The notes beneath the pieces are model-generated. The model was not told the DNA's origin. It was given only the letters and a program-made list of their open reading frames with translations, and did not search any database. DNA of 64,000 bases from Pseudomonas sp. CC120222-01a (GTDB lineage Bacteria; Pseudomonadota; Gammaproteobacteria; Pseudomonadales; Pseudomonadaceae): assembly GCF_003097235.1 (NCBI RefSeq), contig NZ_QEQQ01000026.1:1-64000 (forward strand). The letters are read 5' to 3'. Position 1 is the first letter of the stretch. Each line of letters opens with the position of its first letter. Shown one piece after another: positions 32,015 through 40,358 of this stretch. The translations under genes were made by a program, and so were the position numbers.

Positions 32015-34081
32015 TCAAGCGTCAGGCAGGGCCTGGAACGGGGTTTCCTTGTCGGTGCGCTCTTTGCGACCGAGGGCGGCGTAGCCGACCTTGAGGGCGA
32101 AGAACAGCACACTGAACACCACCAGCAGGAACAGAATGGTCAGGCCGGCGTTGGTGTAGGCGTTGAAGATCACGTGCTGCATCTGGTCGATGTCCTTGGC
32201 CGGAGCCAGTACCTGACCGGCGTCCAGCGCGGTGCTGTACTTCTTGGCCAAGGCCAGGAAGCCGACGGCCGGGTTCGGGTCGAACAGCTTGATCAGGCCC
32301 GCCGCAGTGGTGCAGATCAGCAGCCAGGCAGCCGGCAGCAGGGTGACCCAGATGTAGCGCTCGCGCTTCATCTTGATCAGTACCACGGTGCCGAGCATCA
32401 GCGCGATACCGGCCAGCATCTGGTTGGAGATACCGAACAGCGGCCACAGGGTGTTGATGCCGCCCAGTGGGTCGATCACGCCCTGGTACAGCAGGTAGCC
32501 CCACAGCGCCACGCAGCCGGCAGTGCCAATGAGGTTGGCAGTCCACGACTCGGTGCGCTTGAGCGCCGGCACGAAGCTGCCCAGCAGGTCTTGCAGCATG
32601 AAGCGGCCGGCACGGGTACCGGCGTCCACTGCGGTGAGGATGAATAGCGCCTCGAACAGGATCGCGAAGTGGTACCAGAAGGCCATGGTGTTTTCACCCG
32701 GCAGCACCTGGTGCAGGATCTGCGCGATACCCACCGCCAGGGTCGGTGCACCACCGGCACGGGCGAGTACGGTGTGCTCGCCGATGTCGCGGGCCACCGC
32801 TTCGAGCTGCTCAGGGGTGATCATGAAGCCCCAGCTGCTGACCGTTTGCGCCACCGAAGCCACGTCGGCGCCCACCACGGCGGCCGGGCTGTTCATGGCG
32901 AAGTACACGCCCGGCTCGATCACCGAAGCGGCGACCATGGCCATGATGGCGACGAACGATTCCATCAGCATGCCGCCGTAGCCGATGTAACGGGCGTTGG
33001 CTTCGTTGTCCAACAGCTTCGGCGTGGTCCCCGAGGAGATCAGCGCATGGAAGCCGGACACCGCGCCGCAGGCGATGGTGATGAACAGGAACGGGAACAG
33101 GGTACCCTTCCACACCGGGCCGGTGCCGTCGGTGAACTGGGTCAGCGCTGGCATTTTCAGCTCGGGCATGGTCACCAGGATGCCGATGGCCAGGGCGATG
33201 ATGGTACCGATCTTGAGGAAGGTCGACAGGTAGTCACGCGGCGCCAGTACCAGCCAGACCGGCAGCACGGCGGCAACGAAGCCGTAGCCGACCAGCATCC
33301 AGGTGATCTGCACGCCCGTGAAGGTGAATGCCGGGCCCCAGACCGGATCAGCAGCAATCTGGCCCCCCAGCCAGATCGACGCCAGCAGCAGCACCACGCC
33401 AACCACCGAGATCTCGCCGATGCGGCCCGGGCGGATGTAGCGCATGTAGACGCCCATGAACATCGCGATCGGGATGGTCGCCATCACCGTGAACATGCCC
33501 CATGGGCTCTCGGCCAGGGCCTTGACCACGATCAGCGCCAGCACCGCGAGGATGATGATCATGATCAGGAAGCAGCCGAACAGGGCGATGGTCCCCGGGA
33601 TGCGGCCCATCTCCTCACGCACCATGTCGCCCAGCGAGCGGCCGTTGCGGCGGGTGGACAGGAACAGGACCATGAAGTCCTGTACCGCACCGGCCAGCAC
33701 CACGCCGGCGATCAGCCACAGCGTGCCGGGCAGGTAGCCCATTTGCGCGGCGAGTACCGGGCCAACCAAGGGGCCGGCGCCAGCAATGGCGGCAAAGTGG
33801 TGACCGAAGAGAATGTGTTTGTTGGTAGGAACGTAGTCCAGACCGTCGTTGTTGAGCACCGCCGGGGTGGCTCGGCGAGGGTCGAGTTGCATCACCTTGG
33901 TGGCGATGAACAGGCTGTAGTAACGGTAGGCGACCAGGTAGATGGCCACCGCGGCGACCACGATCCACAAGGCATTGATCGCCTCGCCGCGACGCAGGGC
34001 AACCACACCCAGCGCGCAGGCCCCTATGACTGCCAGCGCCAGCCACGGAATGTGGCGTAGCAGGCTATTATTGTTGTTCAT
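32015..34081 (-). CDS. cstA: Carbon starvation protein A (pyruvate/peptide transporter)
   Basis: A 688-residue membrane protein of the CstA family with about 16-18 hydrophobic helices; recognisable segments are NKHILFGHHFAAIAGAGPLV, GAVQDFMVLFLSTRRNGRSL and FHALISSGTTPKLLDNEANA. CstA/BtsT proteins import pyruvate and have been linked to peptide uptake during carbon starvation. ATG 34081 (MNNNNSLLRHIPWLAL) follows GGAAGCAAACC. First gene of cstA-ybdD-yjiA. CRP/Crc control would be expected but no site was verified. Confidence 0.95.
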   Translation of the reverse strand: MNNNNSLLRHIPWLALAVIGACALGVVALRRGEAINALWIVVAAVAIYLVAYRYYSLFIATKVMQLDPRRATPAVLNNDGLDYVPTNKHILFGHHFAAIAGAGPLVGPVLAAQMGYLPGTLWLIAGVVLAGAVQDFMVLFLSTRRNGRSLGDMVREEMGRIPGTIALFGCFLIMIIILAVLALIVVKALAESPWGMFTVMATIPIAMFMGVYMRYIRPGRIGEISVVGVVLLLASIWLGGQIAADPVWGPAFTFTGVQITWMLVGYGFVAAVLPVWLVLAPRDYLSTFLKIGTIIALAIGILVTMPELKMPALTQFTDGTGPVWKGTLFPFLFITIACGAVSGFHALISSGTTPKLLDNEANARYIGYGGMLMESFVAIMAMVAASVIEPGVYFAMNSPAAVVGADVASVAQTVSSWGFMITPEQLEAVARDIGEHTVLARAGGAPTLAVGIAQILHQVLPGENTMAFWYHFAILFEALFILTAVDAGTRAGRFMLQDLLGSFVPALKRTESWTANLIGTAGCVALWGYLLYQGVIDPLGGINTLWPLFGISNQMLAGIALMLGTVVLIKMKRERYIWVTLLPAAWLLICTTAAGLIKLFDPNPAVGFLALAKKYSTALDAGQVLAPAKDIDQMQHVIFNAYTNAGLTILFLLVVFSVLFFALKVGYAALGRKERTDKETPFQALPDA

Positions 34082-34247
34082 GGTTTGCTTCCAGCTGGTG
34101 GATTGGAAAAGACCGCCCATCGAGTCTAGGGCGTGTCATCGCGCATTGCCACACTTGCTTTGGTCTAGAGCCTCTGCGGCCAGATTGCGGTACCTGATGC
34201 ACATATCCAGTTAACTATAGTCAGGATGTCACCCGAGGACCTACCCC

Positions 34248-34613
34248 ATGAGCGATCACGACGAACGCCGCCGCTTCCAGCGCATCGATTTCGATGCCCC
34301 CACCGAGCTGCGCCAGGGCGACCGCCGCTGGCCGGTAAAACTGTTGGATGTGTCGCTCAAGGGCATGCTGGTCAAATGCCCCGAACCCTGGGACGCCGAC
34401 CTGACCCAGGACTTCGATGCGGTCATCCACCTGAACCCCGAGGTGCGGGTACAAATGCAGGTGGAACTGCGCCATGAGGAGCCCACCCGCCTGGGCTTCG
34501 TCTGCCTGTACATCGACGTCGACTCCATGACCCATTTGCACCGTCTTGTGGAATTGAACCTGGCAGATGGCACCGAAATGATGCGCGAGCTGCGCGAACT
34601 CATCGAAGAATAG
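34248..34613 (+). CDS. PilZ-domain c-di-GMP-binding protein
   Basis: A 121-residue single PilZ domain. Both halves of the c-di-GMP motif are present: RRRFQR near residues 7-12 (RxxxR) and DVSLKG near residue 34 (DxSxxG), followed by beta-strands and a C-terminal helix (HLHRLVELNLADGTEMMREL). It should bind c-di-GMP directly. Adjacent genes (cstA, purine permease) do not indicate a target. ATG 34248; upstream GAGGACCTACCCC. Confidence 0.9.
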   Translation: MSDHDERRRFQRIDFDAPTELRQGDRRWPVKLLDVSLKGMLVKCPEPWDADLTQDFDAVIHLNPEVRVQMQVELRHEEPTRLGFVCLYIDVDSMTHLHRLVELNLADGTEMMRELRELIEE

Positions 34614-34655
34614 AATCTGTTAGCTGGCTAACAGCCTTCCCACCTTCTGTTTCTT

Positions 34656-34685
34656 GTCTACCCAGACAGCTTTCTGCCTGGGTAG
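34656..34685. other. Hairpin in the purine permease leader
   Basis: CTACCCAGACAGCTTTCTGCCTGGGTAG region folds as CTACCCAG / CTGGGTAG with a short internal loop; probably the terminator of the PilZ gene or a leader structure of the permease transcript. Confidence 0.4.
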
Positions 34686-34795
34686 CAGCGCTTTGTACAC
34701 ACCCCTCTAGCACCGCATTAAACAACTTGGTACGGCTTCTGCATTGCAGTTTTGCACACACTGCAAGGCCTACTGTTCGCGCTCCGATCAAAAAC

Positions 34796-34805
34796 TTGTA
34801 TACAA
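34796..34805. promoter_or_regulatory. GntR-like palindrome upstream of the purine permease
   Basis: TTGTATACAA, a perfect palindrome of the form recognised by FadR-subfamily GntR regulators of purine catabolism, 69 bp before the permease start; TTTGTAGGAAATGTCTACAG repeats a related half-site just downstream. Confidence 0.5.
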
Positions 34806-34873
34806 TTTATGTAGCAATCATTTGTAGGAAATGTCTACAGTAGTGCCACAACAATAAACAGAGAGCCTGCTCC

Positions 34874-36391
34874 ATGACTACGTCCCCTAGCACGTCTCCC
34901 GCCCAGCGCCCCGAGGACGAAAACCTCGGGCTGGGTGCCAACCTGGCCTATGGTCTGCAGCATGTGCTGACCATGTATGGCGGGATCGTCGCGGTACCCC
35001 TGATCCTGGGTCAGGCAGCCGGCCTCAACGGTGCCGAGATCGGCATGCTGATTGCCGCTTCGCTGTTTGCCGGTGGCCTGGCGACCTTGCTGCAGACGCT
35101 GGGCATCCCGTTCTTCGGTTGCCAGCTGCCGCTGGTGCAGGGCGTATCGTTCGCTGGCGTGGCGACCATGGGCGCCATTCTCAGCAGCGAGGGCGGTGGT
35201 GGCCTGCCGGGCGTGCTCGGCGCGGTCATGGCAGCGTCGGTGATCGGTTTACTGATCACCCCGGTGTTCTCGCGCATCACCAAGTTCTTCCCGCCGCTGG
35301 TGACCGGCATCGTCATCACCACCATCGGCCTGACCCTGATGCCGGTTGCCGCGCGCTGGGTGATGGGCGGCAACAGCGCCTCGCCAGAGTTCGGCAGCGT
35401 GGCCAACATCGGCCTGGCGGCACTGACCTTCGCCATCGTCCTGGTGCTGAGCAAACTCGGTAGCGCAACCATCTCGCGGCTGTCGATCCTGCTGGCCATG
35501 GTGGTCGGCACGCTGATCGCCTGGGCGCTGGGCATGACCGACTTCAGCAAGGTCGGCCAAGGCCCGATGTTCGCCTTCCCCACCCCGTTCCACTTCGGCA
35601 TGCCGGAGTTCCACATCGCCGCGATCCTGTCGATGTGCATCGTGATCATGGTGACCTTGGTGGAAACCTCGGCCGACATCCTCGCCGTGGGTGAGATCAT
35701 CGACACCAAGGTCGACTCCAAGCGCCTGGGCAACGGCCTGCGTGCCGACATGGCGTCGAGCATCCTGGCGCCGATCTTCGGCTCGTTCACCCAGAGTGCC
35801 TTCGCCCAGAACGTCGGCCTGGTGGCCGTGACCGGGGTCAAGAGCCGCTACGTGGTGGCCACCGGTGGCGTGATCCTGGTAGTGCTCGGCCTGCTGCCGG
35901 TGATGGGCCGGGTAATTGCCGCAGTACCGACCCCGGTACTGGGTGGCGCTGGCATCGTGTTGTTCGGCACCGTGGCCGCCAGCGGCATCCGTACCCTGTC
36001 GAAGGTCAACTACAAGAACAACGTCAACCTGATCATCGTCGCTGCTTCGCTGGGCTTTGGCATGATCCCGATCGCCGCGCCGACCTTCTACCACAACTTC
36101 CCGAACTGGTTCGAAACCATCTTCCACTCGGGCATCAGCTCGGCGGCAATCATGGCCATCTTGCTGAACCTGCTGTTCAACCACTTCAAGACGGGCAACT
36201 CGGAGAACCAGTCGGTATTCGCTGCAGCCTACGAACGCACCATCCAGTATTCGGACATCTCGTGCCTGCGTGATGGTGACTTCTTCAAGGATGGCAAGCT
36301 GTTCGATGCCGAGGGCAACGAAGTGCCGGTGATGGAGCTGGACGAGCACGGCAACCAGGCGCCCAGGCGCAGTGCAGTTGCCGAGCATTGA
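34874..36391 (+). CDS. NCS2 xanthine/urate permease
   Basis: A 505-residue nucleobase:cation symporter-2 (NAT) protein with about 14 membrane helices. The NAT signature region appears as GSFTQSAFAQNVGLVAVTGV, and the N-terminal helix motif is LGLGANLAYGLQHVLTMYGG. The QNVG (Q-N-x-G) pattern is typical of xanthine/uric-acid transporters. The C-terminal 70 residues are a cytoplasmic tail. Alone in its transcript, ended by the terminator at 36414. Likely controlled by a GntR regulator through 34796-34805. Specificity xanthine versus urate not resolved. Confidence 0.88.
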   Translation: MTTSPSTSPAQRPEDENLGLGANLAYGLQHVLTMYGGIVAVPLILGQAAGLNGAEIGMLIAASLFAGGLATLLQTLGIPFFGCQLPLVQGVSFAGVATMGAILSSEGGGGLPGVLGAVMAASVIGLLITPVFSRITKFFPPLVTGIVITTIGLTLMPVAARWVMGGNSASPEFGSVANIGLAALTFAIVLVLSKLGSATISRLSILLAMVVGTLIAWALGMTDFSKVGQGPMFAFPTPFHFGMPEFHIAAILSMCIVIMVTLVETSADILAVGEIIDTKVDSKRLGNGLRADMASSILAPIFGSFTQSAFAQNVGLVAVTGVKSRYVVATGGVILVVLGLLPVMGRVIAAVPTPVLGGAGIVLFGTVAASGIRTLSKVNYKNNVNLIIVAASLGFGMIPIAAPTFYHNFPNWFETIFHSGISSAAIMAILLNLLFNHFKTGNSENQSVFAAAYERTIQYSDISCLRDGDFFKDGKLFDAEGNEVPVMELDEHGNQAPRRSAVAEH

Positions 36392-36413
36392 CCGCTGACT
36401 GAGCGGTGAGGTG

Positions 36414-36447
36414 GGGGAGCCGATGCGCATCGTCGGCTCCCCTTTTT
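36414..36447 (+). terminator. Rho-independent terminator of purine permease gene
   Basis: Stem GGGGAGCCGA / TCGGCTCCCC around TGCGCATCG, followed by TTTTT. Confidence 0.93.
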
Positions 36448-36451
36448 CGTT

Positions 36452-36561
36452 CCTGTCCCGGCCCTTTCGCGGGCAAGCCCGCTCCCACAGGTCTTGCACA
36501 AATTTCAAGACGTGTGCGATCCCTGTGGGAGCGGGCTTGCCCGCGAAGAGGCCGGGACAGG
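36452..36561. repeat. BIME: inverted REP pair
   Basis: TCCTGTCCCGGCCCTTTCGC GGGCAAGCCCGCTCCCACAG on the left and its inverted copy CTGTGGGAGCGGGCTTGCCC GCGAAGAGGCCGGGACAGG on the right, 29-30 bp apart, between purine permease and radA. Confidence 0.95.
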
Positions 36562-36568
36562 TTACAAA

Positions 36569-37936
36569 TTACTCGAACAAGGCATCCAGGGCCTGTTCCA
36601 GACGGGTCACAGCAATTACCTGCAGCCCTGCTGGCGGCTCCTTCGGCGCATTGCCCTTGGGCACGATGGCTCGCTTGAAGCCATGCTTGGCCGCCTCTTT
36701 CAGGCGCTCCTGGCCACTGGGCACTGGCCGCACCTCGCCCGACAAGCCGATCTCACCGAACACCAGCAACCCATGGGCCAATGGCCGGTTGCGCAGGCTG
36801 GACATCACCGCTGCCAGCAACGCCAGGTCCGAGGCCGTTTCCAGCACTTTCACCCCACCGACCACGTTGAGGAACACATCCTGGTCGTGGGTGGGAATGC
36901 CGCCATGCCGGTGCAGTACTGCCAACAACATGGCCAGGCGGTTCTGGTCCAGGCCCAGGGTGACCCGCCGCGGGTTGGCCAGGTGGCTGTCATCGACCAG
37001 CGCCTGCACCTCGACCAGCATCGGCCGGGTGCCTTCCCAGGTTGCCATGACCACGCTGCCGGGCACTTCTTCCTGGGTACGGTTGAGGAAGATTGCCGAC
37101 GGGTTGGACACCTCTTTCAAGCCGCGGTCGGTCATGCCGAACACGCCCAGTTCGTTGACCGCGCCAAAGCGGTTCTTCACCGCCCGCAACAGGCGCAGGC
37201 GGCCATCGGACTCGCCCTCGAAATACAACACGGTATCGACCATGTGCTCCAGCACCCGCGGCCCGGCCAGCGAGCCTTCCTTGGTGACATGGCCAACCAG
37301 GAAGATCGCCGTACCACTCTGCTTGGCATAACGCACCAGCAGCGCCGTGCTCTCGCGCACCTGGGCCACGCCGCCGGGGGCGGACTGCAACTGCTCGGTG
37401 AAGATGGTCTGAATCGAGTCGATCACCATGACCCGGGGTTTTTCCACCCGCGCCGTGGCAATGATGGTTTCGATGCAGGTCTCGGTCATCACCTTGAGCT
37501 GGTCCTGGGGCAGGCCCAGGCGCCGCGAGCGCATGGCCACCTGCTGCTGCGACTCTTCACCGGTGACGTACAACGCGGGCAGGCCCACGGCGATGTTGCA
37601 CAACGTCTGCAGCAGGATGGTCGACTTGCCGATCCCCGGGTCGCCGCCGATCAATACCACCGAGCCATCGACCAGGCCACCGCCGAGCACCCGGTCGAGT
37701 TCGGTGCTACTGGTGGTGAAGCGCGGGATCTCTTCGACACTGACTTCGGCCAGGGTCTTGATCTGCGCCTGTTGCCCGGTCCAGCCGGCGCGGCCGCTGG
37801 GGGCTGCCGCGCCGCCGCTTTCGATCATGGTTTCGACCAGGGTGTTCCAGGCCCCGCAGTCGGCGCACTGGCCGGCCCATTTGGGGAAGGTCGCGCCGCA
37901 CTCGGTGCAGCCATACAAGCGCTTGGCCTTGGCCAT
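36569..37936 (-). CDS. radA: DNA repair protein RadA
   Basis: A 455-residue RecA-like branch-migration ATPase. An N-terminal zinc finger has C10-x2-C13 and C24-x2-C27 (GCTECG...CADCG), Walker A is GGDPGIGKST, the RadA-specific KNRFG motif occurs in AVKNRFGAVNEL, and the C-terminal Lon-protease-like domain includes DVFLNVVGGVKV. RadA promotes branch migration during recombination and natural transformation. ATG 37936 follows GGAGACCCTGCCC. Monocistronic. Confidence 0.97.
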   Translation of the reverse strand: MAKAKRLYGCTECGATFPKWAGQCADCGAWNTLVETMIESGGAAAPSGRAGWTGQQAQIKTLAEVSVEEIPRFTTSSTELDRVLGGGLVDGSVVLIGGDPGIGKSTILLQTLCNIAVGLPALYVTGEESQQQVAMRSRRLGLPQDQLKVMTETCIETIIATARVEKPRVMVIDSIQTIFTEQLQSAPGGVAQVRESTALLVRYAKQSGTAIFLVGHVTKEGSLAGPRVLEHMVDTVLYFEGESDGRLRLLRAVKNRFGAVNELGVFGMTDRGLKEVSNPSAIFLNRTQEEVPGSVVMATWEGTRPMLVEVQALVDDSHLANPRRVTLGLDQNRLAMLLAVLHRHGGIPTHDQDVFLNVVGGVKVLETASDLALLAAVMSSLRNRPLAHGLLVFGEIGLSGEVRPVPSGQERLKEAAKHGFKRAIVPKGNAPKEPPAGLQVIAVTRLEQALDALFE

Positions 37937-38112
37937 GGGCAGGGTCTCCTGGAAAAAACCGCCATGATAGCCGAGGCTGACGTGTCTCGAACCGATCGAG
38001 ATGCGACAAAACTATTCGTTCTAACCGCAGTCACTACCCCTGAAGCCAACGCATGAAGCGTTTAACTGGCTTACACTGCGTTAACCTCACCATTTGTTAC
38101 AAGGAATCAAAC

Positions 38113-38532
38113 ATGGGCATGCTCAGTGAGTTCAAGGCCTTCGCGGTCAAAGGCAATGTCGTCGACATGGCGGTCGGTATCATCATCGGCGCGGCCTTCG
38201 GCAAGATCGTCTCCTCGTTCGTCGGGGACGTGGTCATGCCACCACTGGGGCTGCTGATCGGCGGCGTCGACTTCAGCGACCTGGCAATCACCCTGAAGGC
38301 TGCCGAAGGTGATGTACCGGCCGTGGTACTGGCCTATGGCAAGTTCATTCAGACCGTGATCGACTTCGTCATCGTCGCCTTCGCCATCTTCATGGGCGTG
38401 AAGGCGATCAACCGCCTCAAGCGCGAAGAGGCCGTGGCACCGACCACACCGCCAGTCCCCACCCCGCAGGAAACCCTGCTGACCGAAATCCGCGACCTGC
38501 TCAAGGCGCAGAACCAGAATCGGTTGCCCTGA
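38113..38532 (+). CDS. mscL: Large-conductance mechanosensitive channel
   Basis: A 139-residue MscL: N-terminal amphipathic helix MGMLSEFKAFAVKGNVVDMA, first transmembrane helix with VGIIIGAAFGKIVSSFVGDV, periplasmic loop, second helix VIDFVIVAFAIFMGVKAINR, and a C-terminal cytoplasmic bundle. Homopentameric safety valve opening at high membrane tension. ATG 38113 follows AAGGAATCAAAC; an upstream in-frame extension to 38053 lacks family support. Ends in a GGGGCCGC hairpin. Confidence 0.97.
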   Translation: MGMLSEFKAFAVKGNVVDMAVGIIIGAAFGKIVSSFVGDVVMPPLGLLIGGVDFSDLAITLKAAEGDVPAVVLAYGKFIQTVIDFVIVAFAIFMGVKAINRLKREEAVAPTTPPVPTPQETLLTEIRDLLKAQNQNRLP

Positions 38533-38539
38533 AATGCCT

Positions 38540-38562
38540 GGGGCCGCATCGCGGCCCCTTTG
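38540..38562 (+). terminator. Terminator-like hairpin after mscL
   Basis: GGGGCCGC-ATC-GCGGCCCC followed by TTTG; serves mscL and may also serve the convergent fpr. Confidence 0.75.
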
Positions 38563-38564
38563 CA

Positions 38565-39341
38565 TCACCAGTAGTTTTCCACCGCCACCTGCCCCGGCCG
38601 CTTGCTCAGGCTCAGCTGCAGGTCACGCGCCTTGAGTACCTTGCGTGTCTCGTCGATCATGTCCGGGTTGCCGCAGAGCATGATCCGCGAATGCTCGGGC
38701 GACAACTCCAGCCCCGCCGCCTTTTCCAGCTCGCCATTCTCGATCAGCGTGGTGATTCGCGCATTCAATGCCCCTGGGTGCTGCTCACGGGTCACGACAG
38801 GAATGAACTGCAGCTTGCCCGCGAATTCGGCCAGGTAATCACGCTGCTCCAGCCCGGCGATGTCGTCTACATACGCCAGCTCTTTCGCCTCGCGCACCGA
38901 ATACACCAGCTTGATGTTGTCGAAACGCTCCCAGGCTTCAAAGTCCTGAAGGATCGACATGAAAGGTGCGATGCCAGTGCCGGTCGCCAGCATCCACAGG
39001 TCGCGCCCGCCGACGAAGCGATCAAGGGTCAGGTAGCCGAACGCCTGACGGTCGATCAACAAGGTATCGCCCTCGCCCAGGCGGCTCAGCTCGCTGGTGA
39101 ATTCGCCGCCCGGCACCACGATTGAGAAGAAGTCGAGGTATTCGTCATGGGGGGCACTGACCATCGAATAGGCACGCCAGACCACGCTACCATCGGCCTT
39201 GGTCACGCCCAGCCGGGCAAACTGGCCGGCCCGGAAGCGAAACCCCGGATCACGCGTCACCCGCAGGCTGAACAGGTTCGGCGTGAGCGGCTGGACGTCG
39301 AGCAGGGTCTGGCGGGTGAAATTGTCGGCACTGGCGGTCAT
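38565..39341 (-). CDS. fpr: Ferredoxin-NADP+ reductase
   Basis: A 258-residue FNR. FAD-binding RAYSMVSAPHDEYL (R-x-Y-S), NADP-binding GTGIAPFMSILQD and LCGNPDMIDETR are present, and it ends in the Pseudomonas-type VAVENYW tail with a terminal tryptophan. It moves electrons between NADPH and ferredoxin/flavodoxin and is often induced by oxidative stress. ATG 39341 (MTASADNFTRQTLL) chosen; a second ATG 12 nt upstream (MEPD) is possible. The flavodoxin at 14142 is a conceivable partner. Confidence 0.93.
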   Translation of the reverse strand: MTASADNFTRQTLLDVQPLTPNLFSLRVTRDPGFRFRAGQFARLGVTKADGSVVWRAYSMVSAPHDEYLDFFSIVVPGGEFTSELSRLGEGDTLLIDRQAFGYLTLDRFVGGRDLWMLATGTGIAPFMSILQDFEAWERFDNIKLVYSVREAKELAYVDDIAGLEQRDYLAEFAGKLQFIPVVTREQHPGALNARITTLIENGELEKAAGLELSPEHSRIMLCGNPDMIDETRKVLKARDLQLSLSKRPGQVAVENYW

Positions 39342-39554
39342 GTCGGGCTCCATGTAAGGCATGCGCCCAGTGTCGCCCAAAGCGGCCTGGATAAAAACCG
39401 CTGGAATGTAGGGGCACAACAGGGGGATCGCGTCAGGTTTGATGAAAAATGCGGCTTCTATAACAAAAAATCCCAACACAGCACTCGGACTTTTCCTACA
39501 ATTCTCCCGGTATGCAAATGGATTGGACCCACAACATCCAACGGAGTGTGACAG

Positions 39555-40265
39555 ATGCTTCAGTGGAATCATGAGCATCTCCATCAACTGATCAGCGAAA
39601 GCACGCCGCAAAAGGTGTTTGACCTCGCAGTGCACCTGGCGCAAGACCTGGACATGATGTTTCTGGGGCTGAAAGTCCGCATTCAACTGGCTGCGCAATC
39701 GCCACGGCTGTACCTCTACAGCAACTATCCAGTTGCGTGGATCGAGCGCTACCAGCGTGACGACTTCTACAAACGGGACGCTGCGGCGACCCGAAGCCAC
39801 ACCACGACCATGCCGGTAGTGTGGACCGACGACCTGTACCACGAAGTACCCGACTTCCGCGAGCAGGCTTGCGCGCACGGGCTACGCCATGGCTGGACGC
39901 AGTCCTTGCATGACCTTCAGCACAATGAGAGCCAGGTCAGCATCTGCAGGCCCAGCAACGCAGTGAGTATTGCCGAGCTTTACGACAAAGCCGGCAAGGT
40001 GCAGTGGCTGTGCCACACCCTGCACGCGATCATCAGCGAATATCACCTGGCCAAGCTCAGCGCGCCGCTGAAAATGAGCGAGCGCGAAATCGAAGTGCTC
40101 AAGTGGTCGGCCGCCGGCAAGACCGCCGCCGACGTCGCCTGCATCCTGTCGTTGTCGCAGAGCACGGTGAACTTCCATATCCGCAGCGTCATCACCAAGA
40201 CCAACGCCGCCAACAAGGCCGGTGCCATCGCCATCGCCATGATGCGTGGCCTGATCGACCAATAG
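39555..40265 (+). CDS. ppoR: LuxR-family solo regulator (PpoR-like)
   Basis: A 236-residue regulator with an N-terminal autoinducer-binding domain (about 10-160) and C-terminal LuxR helix-turn-helix (MSEREIEVLKWSAAGKTAAD, STVNFHIRSVITKTNAANKA). In the ligand pocket the W57/Y61 region reads VAWIERYQRDDFYKRDAAA, so the usual DP pair is DA; W85 (VVWTDDLY) and the conserved glycine (HGLRHGWTQ) are kept. No luxI gene is present in the window, so it is a solo. In P. putida the equivalent protein is PpoR. ATG 39555 follows CGGAGTGTGACAG. Confidence 0.8.
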   Translation: MLQWNHEHLHQLISESTPQKVFDLAVHLAQDLDMMFLGLKVRIQLAAQSPRLYLYSNYPVAWIERYQRDDFYKRDAAATRSHTTTMPVVWTDDLYHEVPDFREQACAHGLRHGWTQSLHDLQHNESQVSICRPSNAVSIAELYDKAGKVQWLCHTLHAIISEYHLAKLSAPLKMSEREIEVLKWSAAGKTAADVACILSLSQSTVNFHIRSVITKTNAANKAGAIAIAMMRGLIDQ

Positions 40266-40358
40266 CCAGGCCTGCGGCCTCGGGCAAAGCCCTGTAGAAT
40301 CGCGCAGCAAAGCTCGTGGCGAACCGCCGTGGGCAGATCCGTACCCGAGCCAGACGCC

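Noticed and set aside
32669..34060. 463-codon frame antisense to cstA
   Set aside because: Composition is typical of an antisense shadow and cstA is certain.
36494..38056. 520-codon open frame antisense to radA
   Set aside because: It is a high-GC shadow: radA on the other strand has complete motifs, and the translated antisense protein is rich in H, Q, G and R with no domain.
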